Below, in pieces: positions 1 to 8,184 of a stretch of 23,328 nucleotides of DNA. Location: assembly GCA_965554225.1 (NCBI GenBank), contig CBEVZC010000043.1:1-23328 (forward strand), written 5' to 3'. The position numbers were made by a program, and so were the translations under genes. The notes under the pieces are model-generated. The model was not told the DNA's origin and ran no database searches. It was given only the letters and a program-made list of their open reading frames with translations. Every line of letters starts with the position of its first letter. Position 1 is the first letter of the stretch. Source of the DNA: BMS3ABIN04 sp965554225 (GTDB lineage Bacteria; Bacteroidota; Ignavibacteria; Ignavibacteriales; Melioribacteraceae).

Positions 1-494
1 GTCAATGCATTGTCTGCGCCGGGACTAACTTCTCCGTATTTTGCTCCCGCCGCTTTGCACTCCGGTCCGACTGCCGGATAAGATATTACATTCCTGTCTT
101 TCAATAATCCGGCCGCAGCAAGTATTTGCGGTCCGTGACAAATAGCTGCTATTGGTTTGTTGTTTTCTCCGAAGTGTCTTGTTATTTCAAGAACCCTTTC
201 ATTTAATCTTAAATATTCCGGTGCTCTGCCACCCGGAATTACAAGTGCATCATAATCTGCGGGATCAACAGCATCGAAGTCAAAATTAATATGAAACCTA
301 TGCCCCTGCAGTTCAACATAAGTCTGGTCGCCTACAAAATCATGCACAGCTGTTTTTACAGTATCACCGGCCTTTTTATCGGGACAAACAGCATGTACAG
401 TATGCCCGACCATTGTTAAAATTTGGAAGGGAACCATTGCTTCGTAATCTTCTACAAAGTCTCCGACCAACATCAAAATTTTCTTTACAGCCAT
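1..494 (-). CDS. DJ-1/PfpI family protein (C-terminus beyond window)
   Basis: This gene encodes a class I glutamine-amidotransferase-fold protein of the DJ-1/PfpI family. Members act as deglycases, glyoxalases or stress chaperones, and older annotations call them intracellular proteases. The visible 164 residues start MAVKKILMLVGDF. The conserved acidic residue is E15 or E18, an IPGGRAPEYLR loop lies near residues 86-96, and the nucleophile elbow AICHGPQ carries C119 followed by H120. This arrangement resembles the DJ-1D/PfpI-like branch. The ATG at 494 is supported by a strong AGGAGG Shine-Dalgarno (complement of 501-506). The M23 peptidase gene ends 2 bp upstream, with its stop codon inside the leader, so the two are probably co-transcribed and translationally coupled. 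Perhaps 20-30 C-terminal residues are missing at the window edge. The exact biochemical activity cannot be read from the sequence. Confidence 0.9.
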   Translation of the reverse strand, partial: MAVKKILMLVGDFVEDYEAMVPFQILTMVGHTVHAVCPDKKAGDTVKTAVHDFVGDQTYVELQGHRFHINFDFDAVDPADYDALVIPGGRAPEYLRLNERVLEITRHFGENNKPIAAICHGPQILAAAGLLKDRNVISYPAVGPECKAAGAKYGEVSPGADNAL

Positions 495-496
495 CT

Positions 497-1381
497 TTAA
501 CCTCCTTTTGAATATTTATGAGAATGATTAATTGTTTTTATTTTCGAGCGGATTAACGCAATGGACTTATTTAATTTTAATATTCCGGCAGGATCAATTC
601 TTTTATCGTACCATTGAACTCCCCAATGAAGGTGAGGTCCCGTGGAACGCCCTGTAGTTCCAATCTCACCAATTTTTTCTCCTTTTTTTACAAATTGTCC
701 GTCTTTTACAAATATTTTTCTAAGGTGAAGGTAAATACTGTTTAATCCTTGCCCATGATCAATTAAAACAAAACTGCCATTGTAGAAATACTTATATCCT
801 GCTAACCTAACAATACCGTCGGACATTGCATAAACAGGTGTCCCGCGCGGCAGAGCAATATCCAAACCGTTATGCGGACTCTTTGGAATCCCGTTTAATA
901 TTCGCTGACTACCGAAAACACTGGTTAGTCTTCCTCCTTTTACAGGTCTCTTAAATCCGGTTAAATAAAATAACGAATCAGTAGACTCAATAACCCTGCG
1001 TGCTTTTCTAATTTTCTTCCTTTCTTCTGCAATTCTCGTATTCTCCGATTTAGGCGGCCTTACATACTTCTTTTTAATTTTATTTATCCTCTGGATTTTA
1101 TATCTTCGTTTTTTAAGTTTTAAGACTTTAACAATTTCTTCTCCGTTTTTATACGTCAATTTCAGATAATGTGTTCCCTTTGCATCCCGGTCAAAACCAA
1201 AAATAAATACACCATTTGCATTTTTAAGAGGTTTCGAATCCAGCAAAACACCTTGCAAACTATCGGAATATCCAATTAGCAGTTCACCTGGCTGCAGATT
1301 ACCTTTAACAAACACATTCTGTGCAATTATAGTATAACTAAAAAAGATTAAAAATAGTTGAATTTGGAATTTGTATTTCAT
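497..1381 (-). CDS. Secreted M23 family metallopeptidase (LytM-like)
   Basis: This is a probable cell-wall endopeptidase of the M23/LytM family, which cleaves peptide cross-bridges in peptidoglycan or activates amidases. Residues 1-20 form a signal peptide ending near IIAQ. Residues 22-90 form a small beta-rich domain, and a very basic stretch at 88-130 may be coiled or bind polyanions. The peptidase domain covers about 145-270. It carries H170 and D174 (HNGLD), H219 (YLHL), and H250 and H252 (GPHLHW), so all zinc and catalytic residues are present. The start is the ATG at 1381; no good Shine-Dalgarno is visible. It is divergent from the M64 peptidase gene across an 83-bp gap that must hold both promoters. 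The DJ-1/PfpI gene follows 2 bp downstream. An active enzyme is expected; the substrate is inferred from the family only. Confidence 0.92.
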   Translation of the reverse strand: MKYKFQIQLFLIFFSYTIIAQNVFVKGNLQPGELLIGYSDSLQGVLLDSKPLKNANGVFIFGFDRDAKGTHYLKLTYKNGEEIVKVLKLKKRRYKIQRINKIKKKYVRPPKSENTRIAEERKKIRKARRVIESTDSLFYLTGFKRPVKGGRLTSVFGSQRILNGIPKSPHNGLDIALPRGTPVYAMSDGIVRLAGYKYFYNGSFVLIDHGQGLNSIYLHLRKIFVKDGQFVKKGEKIGEIGTTGRSTGPHLHWGVQWYDKRIDPAGILKLNKSIALIRSKIKTINHSHKYSKGG

Positions 1382-1464
1382 TAGATTAACATTATTATTG
1401 AAAGAAACTTTTATTAAAATAGTTAATTTTTAATTTTTGTAAAAATTGAGCCGGGGAAAAAAGA

Positions 1465-2934
1465 ATGAAAATTCTTCTACTTTTATTTTTATCCTTTGTA
1501 ACTTCGTTTGCAAGCAATAAACAAAAAATAAACTTTTCGGATTATTTTAATGATCAAACCATGCGAATTGATTATTATCATACAGGGAATGCAAAATTCG
1601 ATTTAATTACGTTAGACAAAATATATACATACGGAATATGGGCCGGCAGCACGACTAATTTAATAGATGCGTTTAATAACGGCGCCTACTATGCTAAAAT
1701 TTACGACATGATTTCAGATTCTTTAATTTATTCAAAAGGATTTAACAGTTATTATTTTGAATATCAAACAAGCACCGATGCAATAAGAGGAAAGAAAAAA
1801 ACTTTTCAGGAATCTATTTTAATTCCCACGCCGAAAGAAAAAATTAAACTTGTTTTTGAGAAACGCAGCAGGGAAAATAAATTGGAGCAATTAGCGGAGT
1901 TTATTATTGATCCGGAAAGCGTAGATGTTATTCGTAAAAAGATATCGGGTGATAACATCAAAATTATTCATGGCAAATTAAACGGTTCTCCTCACAACAA
2001 GGTTGATATCGCTATCTTAAGCGAAGGCTATACAAAAACTGAGTACAACAAATTTAAGAATGATTTTAACAGGTTTATGAACGTATTCCTAAACAAAGAA
2101 CCTTACAAAAAAGTTAATGATAAGTTCAATTTTTATGGTGTATTCAAACCATCTGCCGAAAGCGGTGTTGACGAACCAAGGGCGGGGAAGTACAAATCAA
2201 CTGTTCTGAGCTGTACATTCAATTCTCTTGGTTCGGCAAGATATTTATTGACCGAAGATAATAAGGCAATGAGAAACTTAGCTGAACACGTTCCCTACGA
2301 TGCAATTTATATAATGGTAAATTCAAAACGTTACGGCGGCGGCGGAATTTATAATCAATTCTGTACATTTACAACAAATAATAAATGGAGCAAGTACATA
2401 TTTTTGCATGAGTTCGGGCATTCTTTTACCGGATTAGCTGACGAATATTATACATCGGATGTCGCCTACAGCGATTTTTATCCTCAAAGTGTTGAGCCGG
2501 TTGAACCAAATATTACCGCACTGCTTAATAAACCACATGTAAAATGGGATAGCTTGCTAACTCCGGGAATTGTTATTCCAACTCCTTGGGGAAAGGAGAA
2601 GTATGATAGTTTAGACCTTTCGTGGCAACGGTTAAGGCGAAAACTAAACAACCAAATTGCCAAACTAACTAAACAGAATGCCCCGAGAGATTCGATTACG
2701 ATTATAAAAAATATGTTTAATAAGCTAGACAAAGAACATTCTGCAAAAATCGACAGTTTCTTACATAAAAGTAAATACGCCGGAAAGGTGGGAGCCTTTG
2801 AAGGCGCCGGTTATGCTTCTAAAGGTTTATACAGACCGATGCTTGACTGTATAATGTTTTCGAAAGGCGATAAACCGTTTTGTAATGTTTGTGCAAGCGC
2901 CATTAAGTCAATGATAAATTTTTATTCTAAATAA
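1465..2934 (+). CDS. Secreted M64 family (IgA peptidase-like) metallopeptidase
   Basis: This is a predicted secreted zinc endopeptidase of family M64, named for a Clostridium ramosum IgA protease; most members have no known substrate. A signal peptide occupies residues 1-17 (ending SFAS). An N-terminal beta domain runs to about residue 165, and the catalytic domain follows. The zinc site is HEFGHS at 315-320, with D326-E327 in the GLADEYY context typical of M64. The family motif GAFEGAGYASKGLYRP and the DC...C..C cysteines occur near the C-terminus. Between the zinc site and that motif lies a charged, probably helical insert of about 60 residues (roughly 375-435). The start ATG has only a weak leader. 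The gene stands alone, divergent from the M23 peptidase and followed by the CLC gene after 79 bp. The role (nutritional protease or surface processing) is inference. Confidence 0.88.
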   Translation: MKILLLLFLSFVTSFASNKQKINFSDYFNDQTMRIDYYHTGNAKFDLITLDKIYTYGIWAGSTTNLIDAFNNGAYYAKIYDMISDSLIYSKGFNSYYFEYQTSTDAIRGKKKTFQESILIPTPKEKIKLVFEKRSRENKLEQLAEFIIDPESVDVIRKKISGDNIKIIHGKLNGSPHNKVDIAILSEGYTKTEYNKFKNDFNRFMNVFLNKEPYKKVNDKFNFYGVFKPSAESGVDEPRAGKYKSTVLSCTFNSLGSARYLLTEDNKAMRNLAEHVPYDAIYIMVNSKRYGGGGIYNQFCTFTTNNKWSKYIFLHEFGHSFTGLADEYYTSDVAYSDFYPQSVEPVEPNITALLNKPHVKWDSLLTPGIVIPTPWGKEKYDSLDLSWQRLRRKLNNQIAKLTKQNAPRDSITIIKNMFNKLDKEHSAKIDSFLHKSKYAGKVGAFEGAGYASKGLYRPMLDCIMFSKGDKPFCNVCASAIKSMINFYSK

Positions 2935-3013
2935 GTTGAATAAATTCTAAAAGTTTCAATATTTTAGTATATCATTTTGTTGGAACTCTAAAGTGTAATT
3001 TAAGGAAGTTTAA

Positions 3014-5089
3014 TTGAAAATCTCGTCTATCGGTCAATATTATAAAACACTATCCAGACGCACAGCCACATTTTTAGAAAGGGCTAAGCTCACAGAACAT
3101 ACCTTTATGATTATAGTAGCAATTGTTATCGGCGTTTTTGCCGGTTTTGCAGCAATTGGTATTCGTGCAATGATCGAATGGTTTTCCGATTTGTCTTTTG
3201 CCGGCAGCGGCACAAATATATTAGAAAATATCATGCATTCGCCTTGGTATGTTTTAATACTTGCACCTGTAATTGGCGGAGCAATTGTAGGACCGTTAAT
3301 TTACTTTTTTGCACCTGAAGCAAAAGGACATGGTGTACCTGAGGTTATGCAGGCAATTTTGCTGAAGGGTGGGACCATAAGACCGCGGGTTGCTTTGATT
3401 AAAGCCTTAGCAAGCGCAATTTCAATTGGTACCGGTGGCTCTGTTGGTAGAGAGGGACCGATTATTCAAATCGGCTCCAGTCTCGGTTCTACCGTTGGGC
3501 AATTTTTTAGAGTTCCTACTTCTCGCTTAAAAACTTTAGTCGGCTGCGGCGCTGCGGCGGGAATTGCAGCGGCATTTAACGCTCCCATAGCAGGCGCTTT
3601 ATTTGCCGTTGAAATTGTTTTGATGGACTTTGCCGTTGCCCAGTTTTCGCCAATTGTTATTTCTTCGGTAATGGCTACAGTTATTTCCCGAAGCTTCGAA
3701 GGTGACTTTGCAGCATTTACAGTAACAAAATACTCCATGGCAAGCCCTTATGAACTGATTTTCTATTTTATATTAGGGCTTTTAAGCGGATTGGTTTCGT
3801 ATGCTTTTATTAAGGCGCTTTATTATTCGGAAGATTTTTTTGATAACCGACTTAAAATTCCCGAGTATGTAAAACCGGTAATCGGCGGTCTTTTGATTGG
3901 AATAATTGCCTTAGTTTATCCGCATATAATGGGTGTAGGTTACGATTCAATTAATATTGCTCTTTTCGGTAAAATGGCTTGGAGTTTTGCATTAGTATTG
4001 GTCTTTGTAAAAATTATTGCAACATCAATTACTCTAGGAAGCGGCGGTTCGGGAGGTATTTTTGCTCCTTCGCTTTTTATGGGCGCTATGCTCGGATCTT
4101 TCTTCGGCACTTTTGTTCATGATATATTCCCTGCAATAACTGCAGGGCCGGGTGCGTATGCTCTTGTAGCAATGGGCGGTTTGGTAGCCGGAACTACGCG
4201 AGCCCCGATTACTGCTATTATTATAGTCTTCGAATTAACAAATGATTATCGAATTATCCTTCCCCTGATGATTGTTACTATTATAAGCATGATTGTCTCC
4301 TCTAAGTTCTCCCGTGAATCTATTTACACATTAAAATTGGTTATGCGTGGAATTCATATTAAAGAAGGCACTGCAATTAATGTAATGGAATCAATTTTTG
4401 TTAAAAATATTTTTACCGAAAAAATTGACAGCATAAATATATCCGATAATTTCAGTCAAGTAGTTAACAAAGTTATTCAAGGTACAGGAAGACAATTTCC
4501 CGTACTGGATGCATATAATAATATTCACGGTGTAATAAAAGTTGATACTATAAAAGATTACTTATTTGAAAAAGATTCTCTAAAAGATATTTTGGTTGCC
4601 GAGGATTTGTTAAGCCATAATTTTGAAACTGTTTCACTTGATGATAATTGTCAAACAGCATTAGATAAAATGAGATTAAATGACGTTTATGGCCTTCCTG
4701 TTACTGAAAATTCTTCTTCAAAAAAAGTAATTGGAATGATATGGCGAAAAGATATACAGGCTGCATATAACAGGGAAATAAAAAGACGCGAAATATCTTC
4801 TACTTTAGCATCCAGCATCAGTATGAAAGAACCTGAGTCGAGCGTTCAATTTTTAGAGGGTTATTCTATTGTTGAAATAAAATCGCCCAATTCTTTTATT
4901 GGTAAGTCAATACGTGAGCTGAATATTCGCGCTAATTACGGTGTGGATGTACTCTCTATTAAAACGGAAGAAAAACACAGGGAAGAAATTAAGGCAATTC
5001 CCAGTCCGGATTATGTAATAAAACAAGGCGATAGATTAGTAATTGCTGGTGAGATTAAAAGCATAAACGTTCTTAAAGCTATCGAATAA
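3014..5089 (+). CDS. CLC family chloride channel/transporter with CBS pair and RCK-C domain
   Basis: This is an inner-membrane CLC anion transport protein of 691 residues. The membrane domain spans about 30-445, a CBS pair about 460-590, and an RCK_C/TrkA_C-like domain about 612-690 (PDYVIKQGDRLVIAGE). The anion-pathway motifs are visible: GREGP 145-149 with the gating glutamate E147, GGIFAPS near 347-353, and the pore tyrosine Y438. Two positions differ from E. coli ClcA. The central serine of GSGIP is H106 (GHGVPE), and the internal proton glutamate (second E of IEEM) is I201. The start is TTG at 3014, chosen because AAGGAAG lies 5 bp upstream and the hydrophilic N-terminus is natural; the next ATG would begin inside the first helix. 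rsmE follows after 37 bp. CBS and RCK-C domains suggest regulation by nucleotides or another ligand. Confidence 0.93.
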   Translation: MKISSIGQYYKTLSRRTATFLERAKLTEHTFMIIVAIVIGVFAGFAAIGIRAMIEWFSDLSFAGSGTNILENIMHSPWYVLILAPVIGGAIVGPLIYFFAPEAKGHGVPEVMQAILLKGGTIRPRVALIKALASAISIGTGGSVGREGPIIQIGSSLGSTVGQFFRVPTSRLKTLVGCGAAAGIAAAFNAPIAGALFAVEIVLMDFAVAQFSPIVISSVMATVISRSFEGDFAAFTVTKYSMASPYELIFYFILGLLSGLVSYAFIKALYYSEDFFDNRLKIPEYVKPVIGGLLIGIIALVYPHIMGVGYDSINIALFGKMAWSFALVLVFVKIIATSITLGSGGSGGIFAPSLFMGAMLGSFFGTFVHDIFPAITAGPGAYALVAMGGLVAGTTRAPITAIIIVFELTNDYRIILPLMIVTIISMIVSSKFSRESIYTLKLVMRGIHIKEGTAINVMESIFVKNIFTEKIDSINISDNFSQVVNKVIQGTGRQFPVLDAYNNIHGVIKVDTIKDYLFEKDSLKDILVAEDLLSHNFETVSLDDNCQTALDKMRLNDVYGLPVTENSSSKKVIGMIWRKDIQAAYNREIKRREISSTLASSISMKEPESSVQFLEGYSIVEIKSPNSFIGKSIRELNIRANYGVDVLSIKTEEKHREEIKAIPSPDYVIKQGDRLVIAGEIKSINVLKAIE

Positions 5090-5126
5090 ATAAAATATTA
5101 TTAAAAAGATTCCCGCCTAATTTACT

Positions 5127-5876
5127 ATGAATATAATTCTTCTTAAGAAAAGCGATTTAGTAAAATCCGATTTATATAAGTTAACCGATAAACGCGCTGC
5201 ACACATTAGAGATATTCTCCGTGCCCAAAAGGGAGATGCGTTAGAAATAGGCATATTAAACGGATTGTTGGGTAAAGCCAAAATAGTAAGTTTAGAAAAA
5301 GATGAAATTACCTTAAAAATAATCAAGTTATACAAACAACAAGAGAAGAAATTAGAGGTAGAGCTAATATGTGCACTTCCCCGCCCTCAAACGCTTAAGA
5401 AGGTTTTGTCAGTTTCCGCGGCAATGGGAGTTAGCAGAATATATTTTATCAAGTCCAACCGTGTTGAAAAAAGTTTCTTTCATTCAACTTTATTAAAAAA
5501 TGAAAATTACTTTGGGCATATTCTTGAAGGTTTAAGTCAAGGTAAACGCACAAAACCGCCCGAAATTTATTTTTACAAAAGGTTCAAGAAGTTTTTTGAA
5601 GATACTTTTACTCAAGAAAAAACCATCGAAACTAAATTTGCTTTAAAACTACTTGCGGAAGGTTCCTTTAACAACTACCTAACAGATGTATTTCCTAAAG
5701 CAGTAACAAATATTACTTTGGCAATTGGTCCCGAAGGCGGATGGATTCCATTCGAAATTAAATTCATGGAAAAACATGGATTTATTCCTTTTAAAATTAG
5801 CAACTCCGTTCTTCGTGTAGAATCCGCCGTTACTGCAGCATTGGCGCAGATAGAGTTGGTAAGTAATTTTAAATAG
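5127..5876 (+). CDS. rsmE: 16S rRNA (uracil1498-N3)-methyltransferase RsmE
   Basis: This is a SPOUT-class methyltransferase that methylates N3 of U1498 in 16S rRNA using SAM. At 249 residues it has the usual length. The N-terminal PUA-like RNA-binding part (1-70) includes HIRDILRAQKGD. The SPOUT knot part contains the family motifs IGPEGG (200-205) and LRVESA (229-234). Many RsmE proteins have L-G-x-R-I-L-R-T-E-T-A at the last motif; here it reads ISNSVLRVESA, a divergent but recognisable version. No clear Shine-Dalgarno precedes the ATG. The gene sits 37 bp behind the CLC gene on the same strand and may share its transcript. A small hairpin (AGCTGA/TCAGCT, 5875-5891) overlaps the stop codon but lacks a T-tract. 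Confidence 0.9.
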   Translation: MNIILLKKSDLVKSDLYKLTDKRAAHIRDILRAQKGDALEIGILNGLLGKAKIVSLEKDEITLKIIKLYKQQEKKLEVELICALPRPQTLKKVLSVSAAMGVSRIYFIKSNRVEKSFFHSTLLKNENYFGHILEGLSQGKRTKPPEIYFYKRFKKFFEDTFTQEKTIETKFALKLLAEGSFNNYLTDVFPKAVTNITLAIGPEGGWIPFEIKFMEKHGFIPFKISNSVLRVESAVTAALAQIELVSNFK

Positions 5877-5895
5877 CTGAAATAATCAGCTCAAT

Positions 5896-5941
5896 TAGAA
5901 TTGCACAAGAAATTCAATTCATTCGTTTTATTTCAATTCTA
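5896..5941. repeat. 8-bp inverted repeat upstream of SLC12-type gene
   Basis: TAGAATTG (5896-5903) and CAATTCTA (5934-5941) form a perfect inverted repeat separated by 30 bp. It lies in the 128-bp gap between rsmE and the cation-chloride cotransporter, just upstream of a possible promoter. It could be an operator or a long-loop hairpin, or chance in AT-rich DNA. Confidence 0.3.
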
Positions 5942-5945
5942 CAAC

Positions 5946-5978
5946 TTTGGTAAAAAAACAAATATTATTGTATGTTTA
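5946..5978 (+). promoter_or_regulatory. Possible Bacteroidota-type promoter
   Basis: TTTG at 5946-5949 and TATGTTTA at 5971-5978 are 21 bp apart. This resembles the TTTG / TAnnTTTG promoter form of Bacteroidota housekeeping sigma factors, and it sits about 26 bp before the cotransporter ATG. The last base of the -7 element does not match. This is a motif match only. Confidence 0.35.
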
Positions 5979-6004
5979 TGATGAGTTAATTAACAGCAGA
6001 ATTG

Positions 6005-8152
6005 ATGAACCTTAAAAATCTAACAAAATCCATTCGAGAGTCATTTAAGTTAAAAAAACTTGGAACTTTCGGCGGTGTATTTACTCCCGACGTTCTGACG
6101 ATTCTCGGCGTAATAATGTATTTACGTCTCGGCTGGGTTGTTGGTAATGCCGGACTAATGGGAGCAATTATCATAATAGTTTTAGCTAAAGCTATAACAA
6201 TTGCAACCGGTTTGTCGATGTCATCGATAACTACAAATATAAAAATAGGTGCCGGCGGTGCGTATTCAATAATATCAAAATCACTTGGATTGGAAGCCGG
6301 CGGCAGCGTTGGTATTCCGCTGTATGTTTCGCAAACTCTATCGGCGGCATTATACATTATAGGATTTTCAGAAGGTTGGGTTCGCATTTTTCCTCATCAC
6401 CCTATTATTATAGTAAGTTTAGCTGCTTGGTTCATACTGCTTTTAATTTCCTATGTCAGTACAGTATTTGCTATACGAATACAATATATAATCTTAGCAA
6501 TTATTGCTTTATCGCTTATTTCATTTTTTTTCTCGCCCAACGACCCGCAGCAAAGTATTACTTTATTCGGAAGTTTCAAAGATGCTGATTTCTGGACTGT
6601 CTTTGCAGTATTCTTTCCGGCTGTGACCGGTATTATGGCCGGCGCTAATCTATCGGGGGATTTGAAGGACCCGAGAAAGTCGATACCGCTCGGGACTTTA
6701 AGTGCGATTGGAGTAACTTTTGTTATTTACATCGGATTGGCTTATGCATCCGCACTTTTTATTTCTCCGCATGATTTGAGAACAGATGAAATGGCAATGG
6801 TAGACAATGCTTTGGTCGGGTGGCTGGTTCTTGCCGGTATTCTTGCGGCAACTTTTTCAAGTGCATTAGGAAGTATGGTGGGAGCTCCCAGAATTCTGCA
6901 AGCTTTGGCACATCATAGAACTATACCCTTTCATAAAATTTTTGAAGCCAAAACAAAAGACAACGAACCTAGGAACGCTATAATTTTTACCGGCTTAATT
7001 ATAGTTGTCTCTTTAATATTCGGTAGTTTAAATGCTCTGGCAACTTTGATAACAATGTTTTTTTTAATTACTTACGGAATGCTGAACCTTGTGGTTTTTA
7101 TTCAGCAAAGTATGAAAATTATAAGCTTCCGTCCTACTTTTAAAATTCCCAGAATAATACCGTTTATCGGCGGTGTGGGCAGTTTCGGTGTTATGTTTTT
7201 AATTAACCCGGTTTTTAGTATTATATCAATCATTTCGGTTATCGGAATATATGTTTGGTTGACCCAAAAAGGATTATCGGCAGAATGGAGTGATTTACGA
7301 GGAGGAATATTTTTAACTTTAGCCGAGCAAGCTTCCAGAATTGCAGCTAAGTTTCCAAGAAATAATATAGCATGGAAACCCGATCTTTTAATTCCCATAG
7401 AAAACCCTAAAGATTGGGGCGGCTCTCTATTATTTATACGGGATATATCATATCCCGCGGGCAGTATATATGCCTTTACCATTAAAGCGAATGACGTTGC
7501 AAAAACAAAAAAAGAATTAAACGAATTGATCCAGCCGCTAAAGAAAGAAAAACTTTTGGTAAACGGAACAGTGATTGAAGATAATGATTTTCTGCACGGA
7601 ACCAAACTGGTAATCCAAACTCTGCAAGGCAATGTATTCCGTCCTAATTCATTGTTTTTAACATTAAGCGATAACCCAGAAAAGGATTTTATTATTCAGG
7701 AATTAGCAAATCAAGCACGCAGAGATAATTTAGGCGTTCTTATATTAAAACATCACCCGCGTGTTGCCTTCGGTATACAAAAAGATATTAATCTCTGGCT
7801 TAGGGATAAAAGTCCAAACTGGCATTTGGCGGTTCTAATAACATTACAGCTACACTTAAACTGGGTTGGGAAAATAAACCTGGTAACGGTTGCGGAAAAC
7901 TATCAATCAAAAAAACAAATGTATGATTTTTTATATCATTTAAGCGAACAAACCCGCCTGCCGTCTTTAACCGATTTCCATGTGCTTATTGGTAATTTTA
8001 AAGATGTCCTTGCCGAAGCACCGAGAGCAGATATAAACATCTTCGGTTTAAGCGATACGATTCAATTTGAATTTATTCGTGAGTCAACCGAACTTACAAA
8101 ATCTTCATGTTTATTTGTTAGGGATTCGGGACTTGAAAGTGCTTTAGTCTAA
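6005..8152 (+). CDS. SLC12-type cation-chloride cotransporter (APC superfamily)
   Basis: This is an integral membrane transporter with clear resemblance to eukaryotic SLC12 (NKCC/KCC) proteins, which move Na+ and/or K+ together with Cl-. The TM1 signature is GVFTPDVLTILGVIMYLRLG (25-43 region), followed by WVVGNAG, GGAYSIISKSLG (84-95) and TGIMAGANLSGDLKDPRKSIP (208-228 region). TM8 reads FSSALGSMVGAPRILQAL (284-301), like NKCC1. The serine pair S285-S286 corresponds to the Na+-site serines described in NKCC1, whereas KCCs lack them. About 12 helices end near residue 440. The last ~270 residues form a soluble domain, as in SLC12. TTG at 6002 could also initiate, but ATG at 6005 is preferred; no Shine-Dalgarno is seen. 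The MOP-type gene follows after 32 bp. Na+-coupled chloride uptake is an inference. Confidence 0.88.
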   Translation: MNLKNLTKSIRESFKLKKLGTFGGVFTPDVLTILGVIMYLRLGWVVGNAGLMGAIIIIVLAKAITIATGLSMSSITTNIKIGAGGAYSIISKSLGLEAGGSVGIPLYVSQTLSAALYIIGFSEGWVRIFPHHPIIIVSLAAWFILLLISYVSTVFAIRIQYIILAIIALSLISFFFSPNDPQQSITLFGSFKDADFWTVFAVFFPAVTGIMAGANLSGDLKDPRKSIPLGTLSAIGVTFVIYIGLAYASALFISPHDLRTDEMAMVDNALVGWLVLAGILAATFSSALGSMVGAPRILQALAHHRTIPFHKIFEAKTKDNEPRNAIIFTGLIIVVSLIFGSLNALATLITMFFLITYGMLNLVVFIQQSMKIISFRPTFKIPRIIPFIGGVGSFGVMFLINPVFSIISIISVIGIYVWLTQKGLSAEWSDLRGGIFLTLAEQASRIAAKFPRNNIAWKPDLLIPIENPKDWGGSLLFIRDISYPAGSIYAFTIKANDVAKTKKELNELIQPLKKEKLLVNGTVIEDNDFLHGTKLVIQTLQGNVFRPNSLFLTLSDNPEKDFIIQELANQARRDNLGVLILKHHPRVAFGIQKDINLWLRDKSPNWHLAVLITLQLHLNWVGKINLVTVAENYQSKKQMYDFLYHLSEQTRLPSLTDFHVLIGNFKDVLAEAPRADINIFGLSDTIQFEFIRESTELTKSSCLFVRDSGLESALV

Positions 8153-8184
8153 ATATTCTAAACTGTTCTTCCGGAATACATTTT

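Noticed and set aside
5875..5891. AGCTGA/TCAGCT hairpin at the rsmE stop as a terminator
   Set aside because: The stem is only 6 bp and no T-tract follows, so it is not a convincing intrinsic terminator.
7102..7632. 176-codon minus-strand ORF inside the cotransporter gene
   Set aside because: It is antisense to a strongly supported gene; its composition follows the reverse frame of coding sequence and no domain is recognisable.
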